14,466 bases of DNA from an uncultured Anaerolineaceae bacterium (GCA_937920255.1 CALDSL010000400.1:1-14466), one strand, 5' to 3'; shown: positions 1-7,900, numbered from the stretch's first letter. Notes: generated from the sequence alone by a model not told the origin. Made by a program: numbers and translations.

Positions 1-2
1 GC

Positions 3-1235
3 GCCGGCGAAACTGAAGAGGGCATGCCGCCCCGCCGCCCGCAGGAACTGCTGGAAGAACTGTCGGCGCTGGTGCGCCTGCCGCTGCGCCTGAACACGGA
101 CCAGTTGCGCCGGCTGCCTGAGGGCAGCGACGATGTGCGCGAAGCGCTGGAACGCCAGATCAACGAAATGTCGCTGCTGGTGGTCGCCAACCGTCTGGTG
201 GGCGCGCTCAAGCGCCGGCTGTCCGAACTGCAGGATATGAAAACGCTCCAGGTTCAGGGGTCCACCTTCCACGACGTGGCCGACGCGGTTCTGCGCCTGG
301 CCGAGGGAACCTTTGACCAGCGTATCGACCGCCTGATCGCCGAAGGACAGATCGCGCGCGATCTCGACCCCGTGCTGGACAAATACGGCGAAGATGCGTT
401 GAGCGACAAGGCCCTGGTGGAATTGCTCCAGTACATGACCCGCGGCGCGCGCATGGTGTTTGACCGCAAAACGCACCGCCAGGCCTGGCAAACCACCCAG
501 CGCATGACCTACGTCTACCTGGCGGGGCACCTGCTGGAAGAAGCCGACCCGCAGTCGGTAACAGATGAGGTGCTCGAGCACCTGCAAGGCGCGCAGGAAG
601 CACTGATGGCTGCCCTCGGACAGATGGAATGGAACCGCCTGCTGTCGAATGAAATCACCCTGGAAAAGGCCGACGCGCGCGCCCAGAAGCAATTCGCCGA
701 GGCACTGGAGCCGCAGCGCTACGAAACACTGAAAACCTATTCGCTCTCAGAGCTGGACGACGAAGACCGCGTCACGATCACAAAGGTACTGGGCAGCGTG
801 CTACAGACCGAAATCTACCGCCACATCCTGCTCACCGTCATCTCCGACCTGTGGGTGGATTATCTGACCAAGGTGGAAGCCCTGCGCGTCTCGATTGGCC
901 TGGAAGCCTATGCGCAGCGCGACCCGCTGGTGCAGTACAAAGGCCGCGCCTCCGAAATGTTCACCGAGCTGCTGGCCGAGATTCGCTCCGGCGTGGTGAG
1001 CCGCATGTTCAACTACCAGCCGCGCAACGCTGAGCGTGACGCGCAGCGTGACGCTCAGCGTGACGCTCAGCGTGACGCCCAGCGTACCCAGCAGCCCACC
1101 CCGGCAGGGCCCGTCCCCGCGGCGGCCGGGGCTGCGGCCGCGCAACCAGAGGCTGCCGCCGTACCCGCCGGCGCCGGGAATGCCGCGCCCGGGCAGGGTC
1201 AAAAGCCCGGCAAGAAAAAGCGCAAGCGGCACTAA
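3..1235 (+). CDS. secA: Protein translocase subunit SecA, C-terminal part (5' end outside window)
   Basis: The reading frame is open to the left edge, so the protein starts upstream; the ATG at 24 is internal. SecA is the cytosolic ATPase that drives preproteins through SecYEG. What is visible is the helical wing/scaffold region and the tail. The diagnostic stretch is LWVDYL followed by ALRVSIGLEAY and QRDPLVQYKGRASEMF (about nt 848-962), the SecA helical-scaffold signature; typical proteins read LWREHL and QRDPLVEYK. The nucleotide-binding folds and preprotein cross-linking domain lie upstream. The tail is low complexity: four RDAQ repeats, a Pro/Ala/Gly-rich linker and a basic end (KKKRKRH). 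It lacks the Cys-rich zinc motif that many SecA proteins use for SecB or lipid contact. A strong terminator follows 13 nt after the stop. Family identification is firm; the tail role is unknown. Confidence 0.88.
   Translation, partial: AGETEEGMPPRRPQELLEELSALVRLPLRLNTDQLRRLPEGSDDVREALERQINEMSLLVVANRLVGALKRRLSELQDMKTLQVQGSTFHDVADAVLRLAEGTFDQRIDRLIAEGQIARDLDPVLDKYGEDALSDKALVELLQYMTRGARMVFDRKTHRQAWQTTQRMTYVYLAGHLLEEADPQSVTDEVLEHLQGAQEALMAALGQMEWNRLLSNEITLEKADARAQKQFAEALEPQRYETLKTYSLSELDDEDRVTITKVLGSVLQTEIYRHILLTVISDLWVDYLTKVEALRVSIGLEAYAQRDPLVQYKGRASEMFTELLAEIRSGVVSRMFNYQPRNAERDAQRDAQRDAQRDAQRTQQPTPAGPVPAAAGAAAAQPEAAAVPAGAGNAAPGQGQKPGKKKRKRH
1035..1082 (+). repeat. Four tandem 12-bp repeats inside secA tail
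   Basis: The unit cgtgacgcNcag occurs four times in a row, in frame, encoding (RDAQ)x4. The two central copies are identical; the outer copies differ at one base (gcg or gcc instead of gct). The preceding AERD codons look like a decayed extra unit. Such an array is prone to copy-number change by slippage, but length changes in units of 12 bp keep the frame. Confidence 0.95.
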
Positions 1236-1248
1236 ACAGATCTTCCAA

Positions 1249-1276
1249 AAAACCGGGGCAGGACTGCCCCGGTTTT
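1249..1276 (+). terminator. Intrinsic terminator after secA
   Basis: A perfect 12-bp stem (AAAACCGGGGCA / TGCCCCGGTTTT) has a GGAC tetraloop. The A-tract and T-tract form the stem base, so it could act in both directions. It starts 13 nt after the secA stop and separates secA from the rpsA promoter. Confidence 0.9.
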
Positions 1277-1323
1277 GGTTGGATTTTCCGTCTTGTCTAT
1301 ACGCGCGCATGTTTGTTTCAGGG

Positions 1324-1352
1324 TTGTCAATTGAACCTTAAAGCTTTATAAT
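1324..1352 (+). promoter_or_regulatory. Housekeeping sigma promoter of rpsA
   Basis: TTGTCA (1324-1329), a 17-bp spacer and TATAAT (1347-1352) form a near-consensus sigma-70/SigA-type promoter. The predicted transcription start is near 1359. That places the GTG at 1353 upstream of the mRNA and so excludes it as an rpsA start. Confidence 0.82.
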
Positions 1353-1388
1353 GTGGTTTATCTTTTTCAAACCGGAGTACAGAATCGT

Positions 1389-2708
1389 ATGGACCAAGAC
1401 AACGCCCAACTCGAGCAGGGGGAAACGCCCGAGAATAATCAAGTGGAAAACCACAATATGGCTTCCCTGTTGGAACAGGAAGGGCTCGGCATTGACTTCC
1501 CTCAGCAGGGTGAGATCCGCAAGGGTGTAGTTGCCAGCAAAACCCCCAACCAGATCCTGGTGTCGGTGGGTACAAAGTCTGAGGGTGTGATCACGGGCAA
1601 AGAGCTCGAACAGATTCACCCCGCGGACCTGGAAAAACTACAGGTCGGGGAAGAAATTCCGGTGTACGTGGTGAACCCGGAAGATCAGAACGGCAACCTT
1701 GTGCTCTCGTATGTGCGCGCTCGCGAAGAAGTGAGCTGGCAGGAAGCCGAAGATTTTCTGCAGTCGAAAGAATCTTTCCACAGCAGCATCGTTGGTTTCA
1801 ACAAGGGCGGTCTCATTGTTCCTCTTGGTGGTCTCCGCGGTTTTGTACCCGCCTCCCAGATTAGCCTCTCGCGCCGCGCCAACCTCACTGGCGACACCCC
1901 CGAACAGCGCTGGGCCAAGATGATTGGCCAGGAAATCGACGTGACCGTGATCGAAGTCGACCGCGAACGCCGCCGTCTGATCCTCTCGGAACGCGCCGCC
2001 AGCACTGAAACGCGCGAATCGCTCAAGGAACGCGTGATCGATGAACTGCAGGAAGGCGAAATTCGCACCGGGCGCGTCACCAGCCTGGCGGATTTTGGCG
2101 CATTCGTCAACATCAGCGGCGCCGATGGTCTCGTGCATCTGTCCGAAATCTCCTGGGAACGCATCAATCACCCCGGTGAGGTGCTCAAGGTCGGGCAGGA
2201 AGTGCGCGTCAAGATCATCAGCATCGACAAGGAAAAGAAGCGCATCGGCCTCTCCATTCGCCAGCTTTTGGAAGACCCGTGGGCGCAGCAGGCCGCGAGC
2301 TACCAGGTCGGCCAATTGGTGCAGGGCAACATCACCCGCCTGACCAAGTTCGGCGCGTTTGCCCGCCTTGAGAACGATCTGGAAGGCCTGATCCACATTT
2401 CTGAAATCAGCGAACGCCGCATCGAGCACCCCAAAGAGGTTCTCAAAGAAGGCGATAACGTCACGCTGCGCGTGATCAAGATCGACCCCGACAATCACCG
2501 CATTGGCCTGAGCCTGCGCCGCGTCGAATCGATGGCCTACGCCGATATGGACTGGCAGACGCTCGAAGCCGAAGCCAGTGGCGCCGTCACGGTTGCCCCG
2601 GTCGAAAGCATGCCCGAAGCTGAGCCGGAAGCCGAAGCTGAGGTTGAGCCCGAGGCTGAACCGGAAGAAAACACCGAATCCGACAGCGAAACGCCGGCTG
2701 CGGAATAA
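1389..2708 (+). CDS. rpsA: 30S ribosomal protein S1 (four S1 domains)
   Basis: S1-type RNA-binding protein, 439 residues from the ATG at 1389. It is expected to bind mRNA on the 30S subunit and help initiation. Four OB-fold S1 domains are visible at about residues 40-109, 127-201, 222-291 and 307-377. Domains 3 and 4 carry the best signatures (FGAFVNISGADGLVHLSEIS and FGAFARLENDLEGLIHISEIS-like), each ending in a RIGLSIR/RIGLSLR strand. An acidic Glu/Ala/Pro tail covers about 408-439. The start is chosen because GGAG at 1374-1377 lies 11 nt upstream and because the longer in-frame GTG at 1353 precedes the predicted transcription start. Four to six domains is normal for this family; S1-domain proteins outside Proteobacteria may have roles beyond initiation. 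It is bounded by its own promoter and terminator. Confidence 0.92.
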   Translation: MDQDNAQLEQGETPENNQVENHNMASLLEQEGLGIDFPQQGEIRKGVVASKTPNQILVSVGTKSEGVITGKELEQIHPADLEKLQVGEEIPVYVVNPEDQNGNLVLSYVRAREEVSWQEAEDFLQSKESFHSSIVGFNKGGLIVPLGGLRGFVPASQISLSRRANLTGDTPEQRWAKMIGQEIDVTVIEVDRERRRLILSERAASTETRESLKERVIDELQEGEIRTGRVTSLADFGAFVNISGADGLVHLSEISWERINHPGEVLKVGQEVRVKIISIDKEKKRIGLSIRQLLEDPWAQQAASYQVGQLVQGNITRLTKFGAFARLENDLEGLIHISEISERRIEHPKEVLKEGDNVTLRVIKIDPDNHRIGLSLRRVESMAYADMDWQTLEAEASGAVTVAPVESMPEAEPEAEAEVEPEAEPEENTESDSETPAAE

Positions 2709-2727
2709 TCCCCCAGAAATACCATCA

Positions 2728-2759
2728 GAGCGCACCGGAAAAAACGGTGCGCTCTTTTT
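2728..2759 (+). terminator. Intrinsic terminator after rpsA
   Basis: A 10-bp GC-rich perfect stem (GAGCGCACCG / CGGTGCGCTC, 2728-2737 and 2745-2754), an A-rich 7-nt loop and five Ts (2755-2759). The Shine-Dalgarno GGAG of the next gene begins at the very next base. Confidence 0.9.
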
Positions 2760-2771
2760 GGAGAATACGCC

Positions 2772-3881
2772 ATGCCCATCATGATTGACGCTCACGAAGA
2801 TCTGGCTTATAACATGCTGTCGTATCGCCGCGACTACCGCCGCTCCGCCGTCGAAACCCGCGCCCTGGAAACCGACGCTCACGACCCGGAGAAGGGCCTG
2901 ACCACCCTCGGCTGGCCCGATTATCAGAACGGCCAGGTGGCGGTGATCTTCAGCACCCTGTTCGCCGCCCCACGCCGCTTTTCCGGGCCTGCCGACCAGA
3001 AGAACGTCTATGACGATGCAAACCAGGCCCACGAGCTGTACATGCGCCAGATCGACATGTACCGCCGGCTGTGCGGCGAAAACCCGGATATGTTTCAACT
3101 GGTCACCAACCGCGCCGAGCTGACGCGCGTGCTCTCAGCCTGGGAGCAGGAACCGGCGCGCTACCCCGAGGTCACCCACCCGGTGGGGCTGGTGATGCTG
3201 ATGGAAGGCGCGGACGGCGTGCGCGAGCCCGCCGAACTGGAAGAGTGGTGGCAGGCCGGCCTGCGGCTTATCGGTCCGTCATGGCTGGGGGCGCGCTACT
3301 GCGGCGCCACAAACCAGCCCGGCCCCTTCACCCGCGAAGGGCTGGAACTGCTGGAGCGCATGTCCGCGCTGGGCTTCACCCTCGACCTGGCGCACATGAG
3401 CATGGAATCGGCGCTGCAGGCCCTCGACCGCTACGAAGGTCCGATCATCGCCAGCCACGCCAATGCGCGCGCCCTGATCAAGGGCGAGCAGGGCCGCTGG
3501 TCCGAGCGCCACCTGACTGACGAAGCCATCCGCCTGCTGATCGAGCGCGGCGGGGTCATCGGCCTGGTGCCGTTCAACAAATTCCTCGACGCCACCTGGA
3601 GCGTTGAGCAGGGCAAATCGGGCGTCACGCTCGAACACACCGTCGCCGCGCAGATCGACCACATCTGCCAGTTGGCGGGCAACGCCAACCACGTGGGCTT
3701 TGGCACCGACTTCGACGGCGGTTTTGGCGCGCAGTCGGTCCCGGCCGAAGTGGATACCATCGCCGACTTGCAAAAAATCGGCCCCATTTTACGCAAACGG
3801 GGCTATACTGAGGGTGATATCGAAGCCATCCTGGGCGGCAACTGGCGCCGCCACCTGGAGGAGCACCTGCCCGCGGCATGA
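2772..3881 (+). CDS. Membrane dipeptidase-like metalloprotease, peptidase family M19
   Basis: A 369-residue TIM-barrel amidohydrolase of the renal dipeptidase family. These enzymes hydrolyse dipeptides, often with D-residues at the C-terminal position, using two zinc ions. All expected ligands are visible: H8-x-D10 in the N-terminal strand (DAHEDL), bridging E145 in LMEGADG, H208 in LDLAHMS, H229 in SHANARAL and D313 in GFGTDFDG. The 21-residue spacing of the two late histidines matches the family. No signal peptide or lipobox is seen, so the protein is probably cytoplasmic. GGAG at 2760-2763 sits 8 nt before the ATG; an in-frame ATG at 2781 is also possible. The gene overlaps the next by ATGA. 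It has little room for its own promoter, so read-through from rpsA or a promoter inside the rpsA end is likely. Substrate is unknown. Confidence 0.9.
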   Translation: MPIMIDAHEDLAYNMLSYRRDYRRSAVETRALETDAHDPEKGLTTLGWPDYQNGQVAVIFSTLFAAPRRFSGPADQKNVYDDANQAHELYMRQIDMYRRLCGENPDMFQLVTNRAELTRVLSAWEQEPARYPEVTHPVGLVMLMEGADGVREPAELEEWWQAGLRLIGPSWLGARYCGATNQPGPFTREGLELLERMSALGFTLDLAHMSMESALQALDRYEGPIIASHANARALIKGEQGRWSERHLTDEAIRLLIERGGVIGLVPFNKFLDATWSVEQGKSGVTLEHTVAAQIDHICQLAGNANHVGFGTDFDGGFGAQSVPAEVDTIADLQKIGPILRKRGYTEGDIEAILGGNWRRHLEEHLPAA

Positions 3882-4378
3882 GTGATTCAGAACAGCCAAT
3901 CGAGCATACCGAATCGCATAGCATCGACCAGCCCACCCGGCGCATCACCTACTCCCGCCGCCGGGTGCGCATTGGCTTAACCCTGACCCTGATTGGCTTC
4001 ATCGTCTTTCTGGTCGGGGCGGTGCCCGCGCTGTTTGGCCTGGACCGCAGCCCGATCATCGGCTTTGTGCAGATCGCGGTGTTTCTGGTGGGGCTGGGCA
4101 TTATGTGCATCGGCGGCTACCTGTGCATGATGGCGCTGTGGAAAGACCGCGTTCCGTCCATCGCCGCCGATGTTGGCCTGCGCATGGTGGCCACCGGGTA
4201 CGTGGTGGCCGTCTTCGCCGGCATGGCAGATGTGTTCGGCCTGGGGAGTCACTCGCTGCCCAAAGTGCCGTACTTTGGCGGCTGGCAGGCGCGCGGCGTG
4301 GAGATCGGGCAGTTGATTATCGCCGTGGGTTTTCTGTTGTTGATCCCCTACCAGGCCAAGCGCAAAGAAAAATCGTAG
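3878..4378 (+). CDS. Four-helix integral membrane protein of unknown function
   Basis: A 166-residue protein that I do not recognise as a named family. The first ~30 residues are polar, acidic then Arg-rich (TRRITYSRRRVR), which predicts a cytoplasmic N-terminus by the positive-inside rule. Four hydrophobic segments follow, at about 34-56, 61-87, 98-121 and 140-158. The C-terminus is basic (AKRKEKS). No catalytic motif is evident. The ATG overlaps the dipeptidase stop (ATGA at 3878-3881), implying translational coupling, with GGAGGAG at 3857-3863 upstream. The pairing with a dipeptidase might point to peptide handling at the membrane, but this is only a guess from context. Its Ser-TAG end lies in a palindrome shared with the facing gene. 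Confidence 0.75.
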   Translation: MSDSEQPIEHTESHSIDQPTRRITYSRRRVRIGLTLTLIGFIVFLVGAVPALFGLDRSPIIGFVQIAVFLVGLGIMCIGGYLCMMALWKDRVPSIAADVGLRMVATGYVVAVFAGMADVFGLGSHSLPKVPYFGGWQARGVEIGQLIIAVGFLLLIPYQAKRKEKS

Positions 4379-4388
4379 CCGGCTACGA
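4373..4388. terminator. 16-bp palindrome spanning both stop codons of convergent genes
   Basis: TCGTAGCC/GGCTACGA is a perfect palindrome that can fold as a 6-bp stem with a CCGG loop. It contains the last codon and stop (TCG TAG) of both facing genes. On the minus strand it is followed by TTTTTC, so it resembles a weak intrinsic terminator for the oxidoreductase. On the plus strand no T-tract follows. Confidence 0.55.
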
Positions 4389-5741
4389 ACGCGGCCGCTG
4401 CAGCGTTTCCATCTGAAAACCCATGGCGCTGAGCATTTCGGCGTTGCTGGCGAATTTGAAGTGATCAATGCCGCCGGCCAGCCCGTACGCCTGTTCCGCG
4501 GCCAGCAGCCGGCGGATATGTTCCGCGCTGACCACCGGGTGCCCGACGCGGCCGATGCGCTGCTCAATTCGATCCAGCGGCAGCCGTGGCAGCGGAGCGT
4601 GCAGCTCCAGGTATTGCAGCATCGCGCGCGCCCCGTTGATGCCGTCTTTGCGCGCCACGCCCACCAGCCCGGTGGATGCCTTGCGCGACCAGCCGGCCAC
4701 AAACACGCCCTCCAGCTCGGGCCGCAGCGGCGCGACTTCGTAGGACTGCCCCTCGACAGGGAAGCGCGGTTCCGGGTTCTTCAGAAACTCGGTGCCGCGC
4801 ATCGGCAGGCCCAGGTGCTCGTCGGCCTGGTCGCCGATGGCGAAGATGACCGTATCGACCGGGAGAACGCGGTAGGTTCCCAGACCGCGCGCCTTCACTT
4901 CCCCATCCTCGGCCAGTTTCAGCGTGTTCTCTTCCAGTTCCAGCCCGGCCACCTTGCCGGCCCCATCATCCAGAATCCGCGTGGGCGAGGCCAGGAAATG
5001 CAGGCTGAAGCGCGTCTCCGAAACAGCCGGGCACGCTCTGGCGGCCGCGGCGGTGATCTGCTGCTTCGCCAGCTCGGGGTCCTGGCCAATCGAGCGCATC
5101 AGATCTGCCACGCGCGCGATCTCATCATCCAGCGCGGCGTAATCCAGGTAGGCGGCGATGTATTCCAGCTCCTTGCGGTCAAACTTGACCTCGGCCGGGC
5201 CGCGCCGCGCGATGGCGAAGATTTGATCGACGTGCTTCTCGCCCGCCAGCCAGTGCACGATATCAGTCATCACGTTGCCCATGCCGATCACCGCCACGCG
5301 CCTGCCGATGGCAAACTGATGCTCGCTGAAGGGCGGCAGGCGGTTGTAATGGTAGACGATATCCTTGGCGTGGTACACGCCGGCCAGGTTTTCGCCGGGC
5401 AGGCCCAGCCATTTGGTGCCCTGCGCGCCCACTGTCACCAGCACGGCCTGAAAACCCAGCCCGCGAAGTTCCGCCAGGTTGATATCCCCCGGCTCGCCCA
5501 CCAGCACGTTGCCGTAGTAGCGCACGTTGGGCAGGTCCAGCACCGGGTGGAGTTGCCCGCGCAGGCCATCCTTCATCTTATGCTTATCGGGGTAAATCCC
5601 GTATTCCGCCAGGCCTCCGGGCTTGATATCCCGGTTGAACAGGCACACAAAAACACCGTGGGCCGCGAGTTCTTTTGTGGCGAATAATCCTGCCGGCCCA
5701 GCGCCGATGACTGCCGCTAAATATGCATTCTGGTCCAGCAT
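4383..5741 (-). CDS. FAD/NADPH ferredoxin (adrenodoxin)-reductase-like oxidoreductase
   Basis: A 452-residue two-dinucleotide-fold flavoprotein, most like the FprA/adrenodoxin reductase branch, which is related to the glutamate synthase small subunit. Such enzymes pass electrons between NADPH and ferredoxin. The FAD site is VIGAGPAGLFA (11-21), followed by GGLAEYGI (42-49), the family GGLxxxGxxP element. The NADP site is VIGMGNVMTDI (151-161), with ARRGPAEVKF (178-187) supplying arginines for the 2'-phosphate. A second FAD contact is GWSRKASTGLVG (350-361), as in family GWxxRGPTGxIG. ATG at 5741 is chosen because GGAGG lies 10 nt upstream; a TTG at 5804 would add 21 residues without support. 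The last ~30 residues look like an extension. No Fe-S cysteine motif is seen. The partner ferredoxin is not in this window. Confidence 0.85.
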   Translation of the reverse strand: MLDQNAYLAAVIGAGPAGLFATKELAAHGVFVCLFNRDIKPGGLAEYGIYPDKHKMKDGLRGQLHPVLDLPNVRYYGNVLVGEPGDINLAELRGLGFQAVLVTVGAQGTKWLGLPGENLAGVYHAKDIVYHYNRLPPFSEHQFAIGRRVAVIGMGNVMTDIVHWLAGEKHVDQIFAIARRGPAEVKFDRKELEYIAAYLDYAALDDEIARVADLMRSIGQDPELAKQQITAAAARACPAVSETRFSLHFLASPTRILDDGAGKVAGLELEENTLKLAEDGEVKARGLGTYRVLPVDTVIFAIGDQADEHLGLPMRGTEFLKNPEPRFPVEGQSYEVAPLRPELEGVFVAGWSRKASTGLVGVARKDGINGARAMLQYLELHAPLPRLPLDRIEQRIGRVGHPVVSAEHIRRLLAAEQAYGLAGGIDHFKFASNAEMLSAMGFQMETLQRPRS

Positions 5742-5827
5742 TTGCAACAGGCCTCCATATTCCAGGCGGAACGGCCATCCCGGCCGCGGTGTAGAAAGTT
5801 GCAAAACCGTTAACTTCCCCAGGACTG

Positions 5828-5833
5828 ATTATA
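5828..5833 (-). promoter_or_regulatory. Putative -10 element for the oxidoreductase gene
   Basis: On the minus strand there is a perfect TATAAT (plus-strand attata, 5828-5833), giving a predicted start near 5821 and an ~80-nt leader before the ATG at 5741. No convincing -35 hexamer is found at 16-18 bp, so the call rests on the -10 alone. Confidence 0.4.
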
Positions 5834-5864
5834 GCTGTTTTTCCCCAACATATTGGAGAGAATA

Positions 5865-5873
5865 TGCTATATT
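5865..5873 (+). promoter_or_regulatory. Putative extended -10 promoter of the six-gene operon
   Basis: TGCTATATT (5865-5873) matches an extended -10 (TGn plus TATATT), which can work without a good -35. The predicted start is near 5880, leaving a ~34-nt leader with GAGGG (5902-5906) 7 nt before the ATG at 5914. The element is back to back with the minus-strand -10 at 5828-5833. Confidence 0.5.
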
Positions 5874-5913
5874 TATGATCAAGCGATAAACAAAGAAATA
5901 CGAGGGAACAACC

Positions 5914-6579
5914 ATGAATCATCGCAGAGCCACCCCCACCTCAGCCACGCAGCCCATCCGTACCGCCGGAAGACCCGCGCGCCCCTGGCTGCGCGCCGAA
6001 AAGATCGCCCCGGCCTACTGGACGGTAACCGGCAGCGTCTCCATCATCGTAAATATTGTTTTACTGGTGGTCGTAATCATCCTTGCCGGGCAGCTCTTTG
6101 AAATCAAAAAGGTCGTCAATGACCAGCTCATCGGCGGGCTGTACAACAATTTTGTCCGCATGGATGAGGCCACCATACGCACCACCATACCGGTCAAAAC
6201 CAGCGTGCCGGCCAAATTCGACCTGCCGCTGAAGACCCAGACCAGCGTGCGCCTCACGCAGGACACCTACATCTCCGGCGCGCGCGTGTCGCTCTACGGC
6301 GGCGTGGTGACGATCAACAGCGCCCCCACCGATATCATTCTGCCGGCCGGGACGCTGCTACCGGTAGAACTCGACCTGACCGTTCCCGTGGATCAGCAAA
6401 TTCCGGTAGAATTACTGGTGGATGTGAATATCCCATTAAAACAAACCGAGCTGCACCAGCCCTTCACCGGGCTGCAGCAGGTGCTGGACCCGTATTATCG
6501 TTTGTTGAGCAATACACCAAATTCCTGGACAGAAGCGCTGTGCGGCTCCGATGAGCTTTGCGGGCGACTGTTCCCCTGA
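5914..6579 (+). CDS. Membrane-anchored protein of unknown function
   Basis: A 221-residue protein with a basic, Pro/Arg-rich N-terminus (1-36) and a single strong transmembrane helix at about 37-61. The remaining ~160 residues are predicted to be outside the membrane. They are rich in short beta-type Val/Thr/Pro strands: repeated IPVKTSVP, LPLKTQTSVRL, LPVELDLTVPVDQQIPVELLVDVNIPL. This suggests a beta-solenoid or sandwich region. Cys210 and Cys216 near the end could form a disulfide. I do not recognise a named domain. It is the first gene of a compact six-gene operon and ends 13 nt before the M16 peptidase start. This might suggest a role in presenting or processing envelope proteins, but no function can be assigned. 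Confidence 0.75.
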   Translation: MNHRRATPTSATQPIRTAGRPARPWLRAEKIAPAYWTVTGSVSIIVNIVLLVVVIILAGQLFEIKKVVNDQLIGGLYNNFVRMDEATIRTTIPVKTSVPAKFDLPLKTQTSVRLTQDTYISGARVSLYGGVVTINSAPTDIILPAGTLLPVELDLTVPVDQQIPVELLVDVNIPLKQTELHQPFTGLQQVLDPYYRLLSNTPNSWTEALCGSDELCGRLFP

Positions 6580-6592
6580 TGAGGATTTTTTT

Positions 6593-7900
6593 ATGACAGA
6601 TTCGCCGGTTACCCTGACCCAGCTTTCAAACGGACTGACCATTCACTTAAAAGAGATCCATACCGCCCCTATCATCAGCCACTGGGTCTGGTACCGGGTA
6701 GGCTCCCGAAACGAAACGCCGGGCATCACCGGCATTTCGCATTGGGTGGAGCACATGCAGTTCAAGGGCACGCCCATGTTCCCGGCCGGCATGCTGGATA
6801 AGGCCATCTCGCGCGAGGGCGGCTACTGGAACGCGTTCACGTATCTGGATTGGACCACCTTCTTCGAGACCATGCCGGCCGATAAAATTGAGCTGGCCAT
6901 GCGCCTGGAAGCCAACCGCATGGCTGAAAGTCAGTACAAGCCCGAAGAGGTCGAATCGGAACGCACGGTCATCATCTCTGAGCGCCAGGGACATGAGAAC
7001 GAGCCGCGCTTCCGCCTGGGCGAGGCGATCCAGAAGGCGGCCTTTGCCAGCCACCCGTACCACCACGAGGTCATCGGCGAGATCGAGGACCTGCGCGCCA
7101 TAACCCGCGACGACCTGTTCAACTATTACCGCTCGTATTACGTGCCCCGCAACGCCATCGTGGCCATCGCCGGCGACTTCGACACCCCGTCGATGCTGGC
7201 CCGGCTGGAAGAACTGTACGGCGCGCTGCCCGGCGGCAATCCGCCAGCCGTGCGGCCGCCCCTCGAACCCGCGCAAGACGCCGAGCGCCGCCTGGAAGTG
7301 ACCGGCCCCGGCCACACCACCTACCTGCAGCTCTCGTATCATGCCCCGGCTGCGTCGCACCCCGATTTCTTCGCCTTCTCGGTGCTCGACAGCCTGCTCA
7401 CCGGCGCCACCGGGCTGAACATGTTTGGCGGCGGCGGGGTTTCCAACAAAACCAGCCGGCTGTACCGCAGCCTGGTGGACGGCGAACTGGCCGTCAGCGT
7501 GGGCGGCGGGCTGCAGGCCACCATCGACCCGTTTCTGTACGACATCTCTGCCACGGTGCGCCCGGACCGCACGCCAGATGACGTTTTGCGCGTGATCGAC
7601 GAAGAAGTCCTGCGCCTGCAGGACGGCCAGGTGACCTCCGAGGAAATTGCCCGCGCCATCAAACAGGCGCGCGCCCTGTTTGCCTACGGCAGTGAAAACA
7701 TCACCAACCAGGCCTTCTGGTTGGGGTACGCAGAAATGTTCGACCGCTATGCCTGGTTTGAACAGTACACCGACCGCCTGGCCCAGGTGACGGCGCAGGA
7801 TATCCAGCGCGCCGCCCAGCACTATCTGGTTCCGTCGAACCGGGTAGTTGGGGCGTATCTTCCCACCGGCGGCGAAGAGATTGGAGAAGAAGAAGAATGA
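6593..7900 (+). CDS. Zinc peptidase family M16, catalytic subunit
   Basis: A 435-residue M16 (pitrilysin/processing-peptidase) protein with the inverted zinc motif HxxEH as H50-W-V-E53-H54. The distal ligand E130 lies 77 residues after E53, with E123 seven residues before it, the same spacing as in mitochondrial processing peptidase beta. Two M16 half-domains are visible: about 1-210 (catalytic) and 230-420. ATG 6593 is chosen because GAGG (6581-6584) lies 8 nt upstream; an ATG at 6551 would overlap the previous gene and add 14 residues. The C-terminus is very acidic (EEIGEEEE). No signal peptide is seen, so it is likely cytoplasmic. Members degrade or process peptides inside a closed chamber formed with a partner, here the next gene, which overlaps by ATGA. 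Confidence 0.92.
   Translation: MTDSPVTLTQLSNGLTIHLKEIHTAPIISHWVWYRVGSRNETPGITGISHWVEHMQFKGTPMFPAGMLDKAISREGGYWNAFTYLDWTTFFETMPADKIELAMRLEANRMAESQYKPEEVESERTVIISERQGHENEPRFRLGEAIQKAAFASHPYHHEVIGEIEDLRAITRDDLFNYYRSYYVPRNAIVAIAGDFDTPSMLARLEELYGALPGGNPPAVRPPLEPAQDAERRLEVTGPGHTTYLQLSYHAPAASHPDFFAFSVLDSLLTGATGLNMFGGGGVSNKTSRLYRSLVDGELAVSVGGGLQATIDPFLYDISATVRPDRTPDDVLRVIDEEVLRLQDGQVTSEEIARAIKQARALFAYGSENITNQAFWLGYAEMFDRYAWFEQYTDRLAQVTAQDIQRAAQHYLVPSNRVVGAYLPTGGEEIGEEEE

Noticed and set aside
1035..1082. Short direct repeats considered as a CRISPR-like array
   Set aside because: Units are 12 bp with no spacers and lie in frame inside secA.
1353..1388. Upstream GTG start for rpsA adding 12 residues
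   Set aside because: It lies before the predicted transcription start and has no ribosome site. The ATG at 1389 has GGAG at a usable distance.
1638..3098. Long antisense open frame (486 codons) opposite rpsA and the dipeptidase gene
   Set aside because: It lies opposite two clearly identified genes in GC-rich DNA, where long antisense frames arise from codon bias. Its protein is low complexity with no motif.
4461..5687. 408-codon plus-strand frame opposite the FAD oxidoreductase
   Set aside because: The minus-strand protein has complete FAD and NADP motifs. The plus-strand frame shows no recognisable domain.
6647..7822. 391-codon minus-strand frame opposite the M16 peptidase
   Set aside because: It is a shadow of the catalytic M16 gene; its His/Ala/Gly-rich composition is typical of antisense translation.
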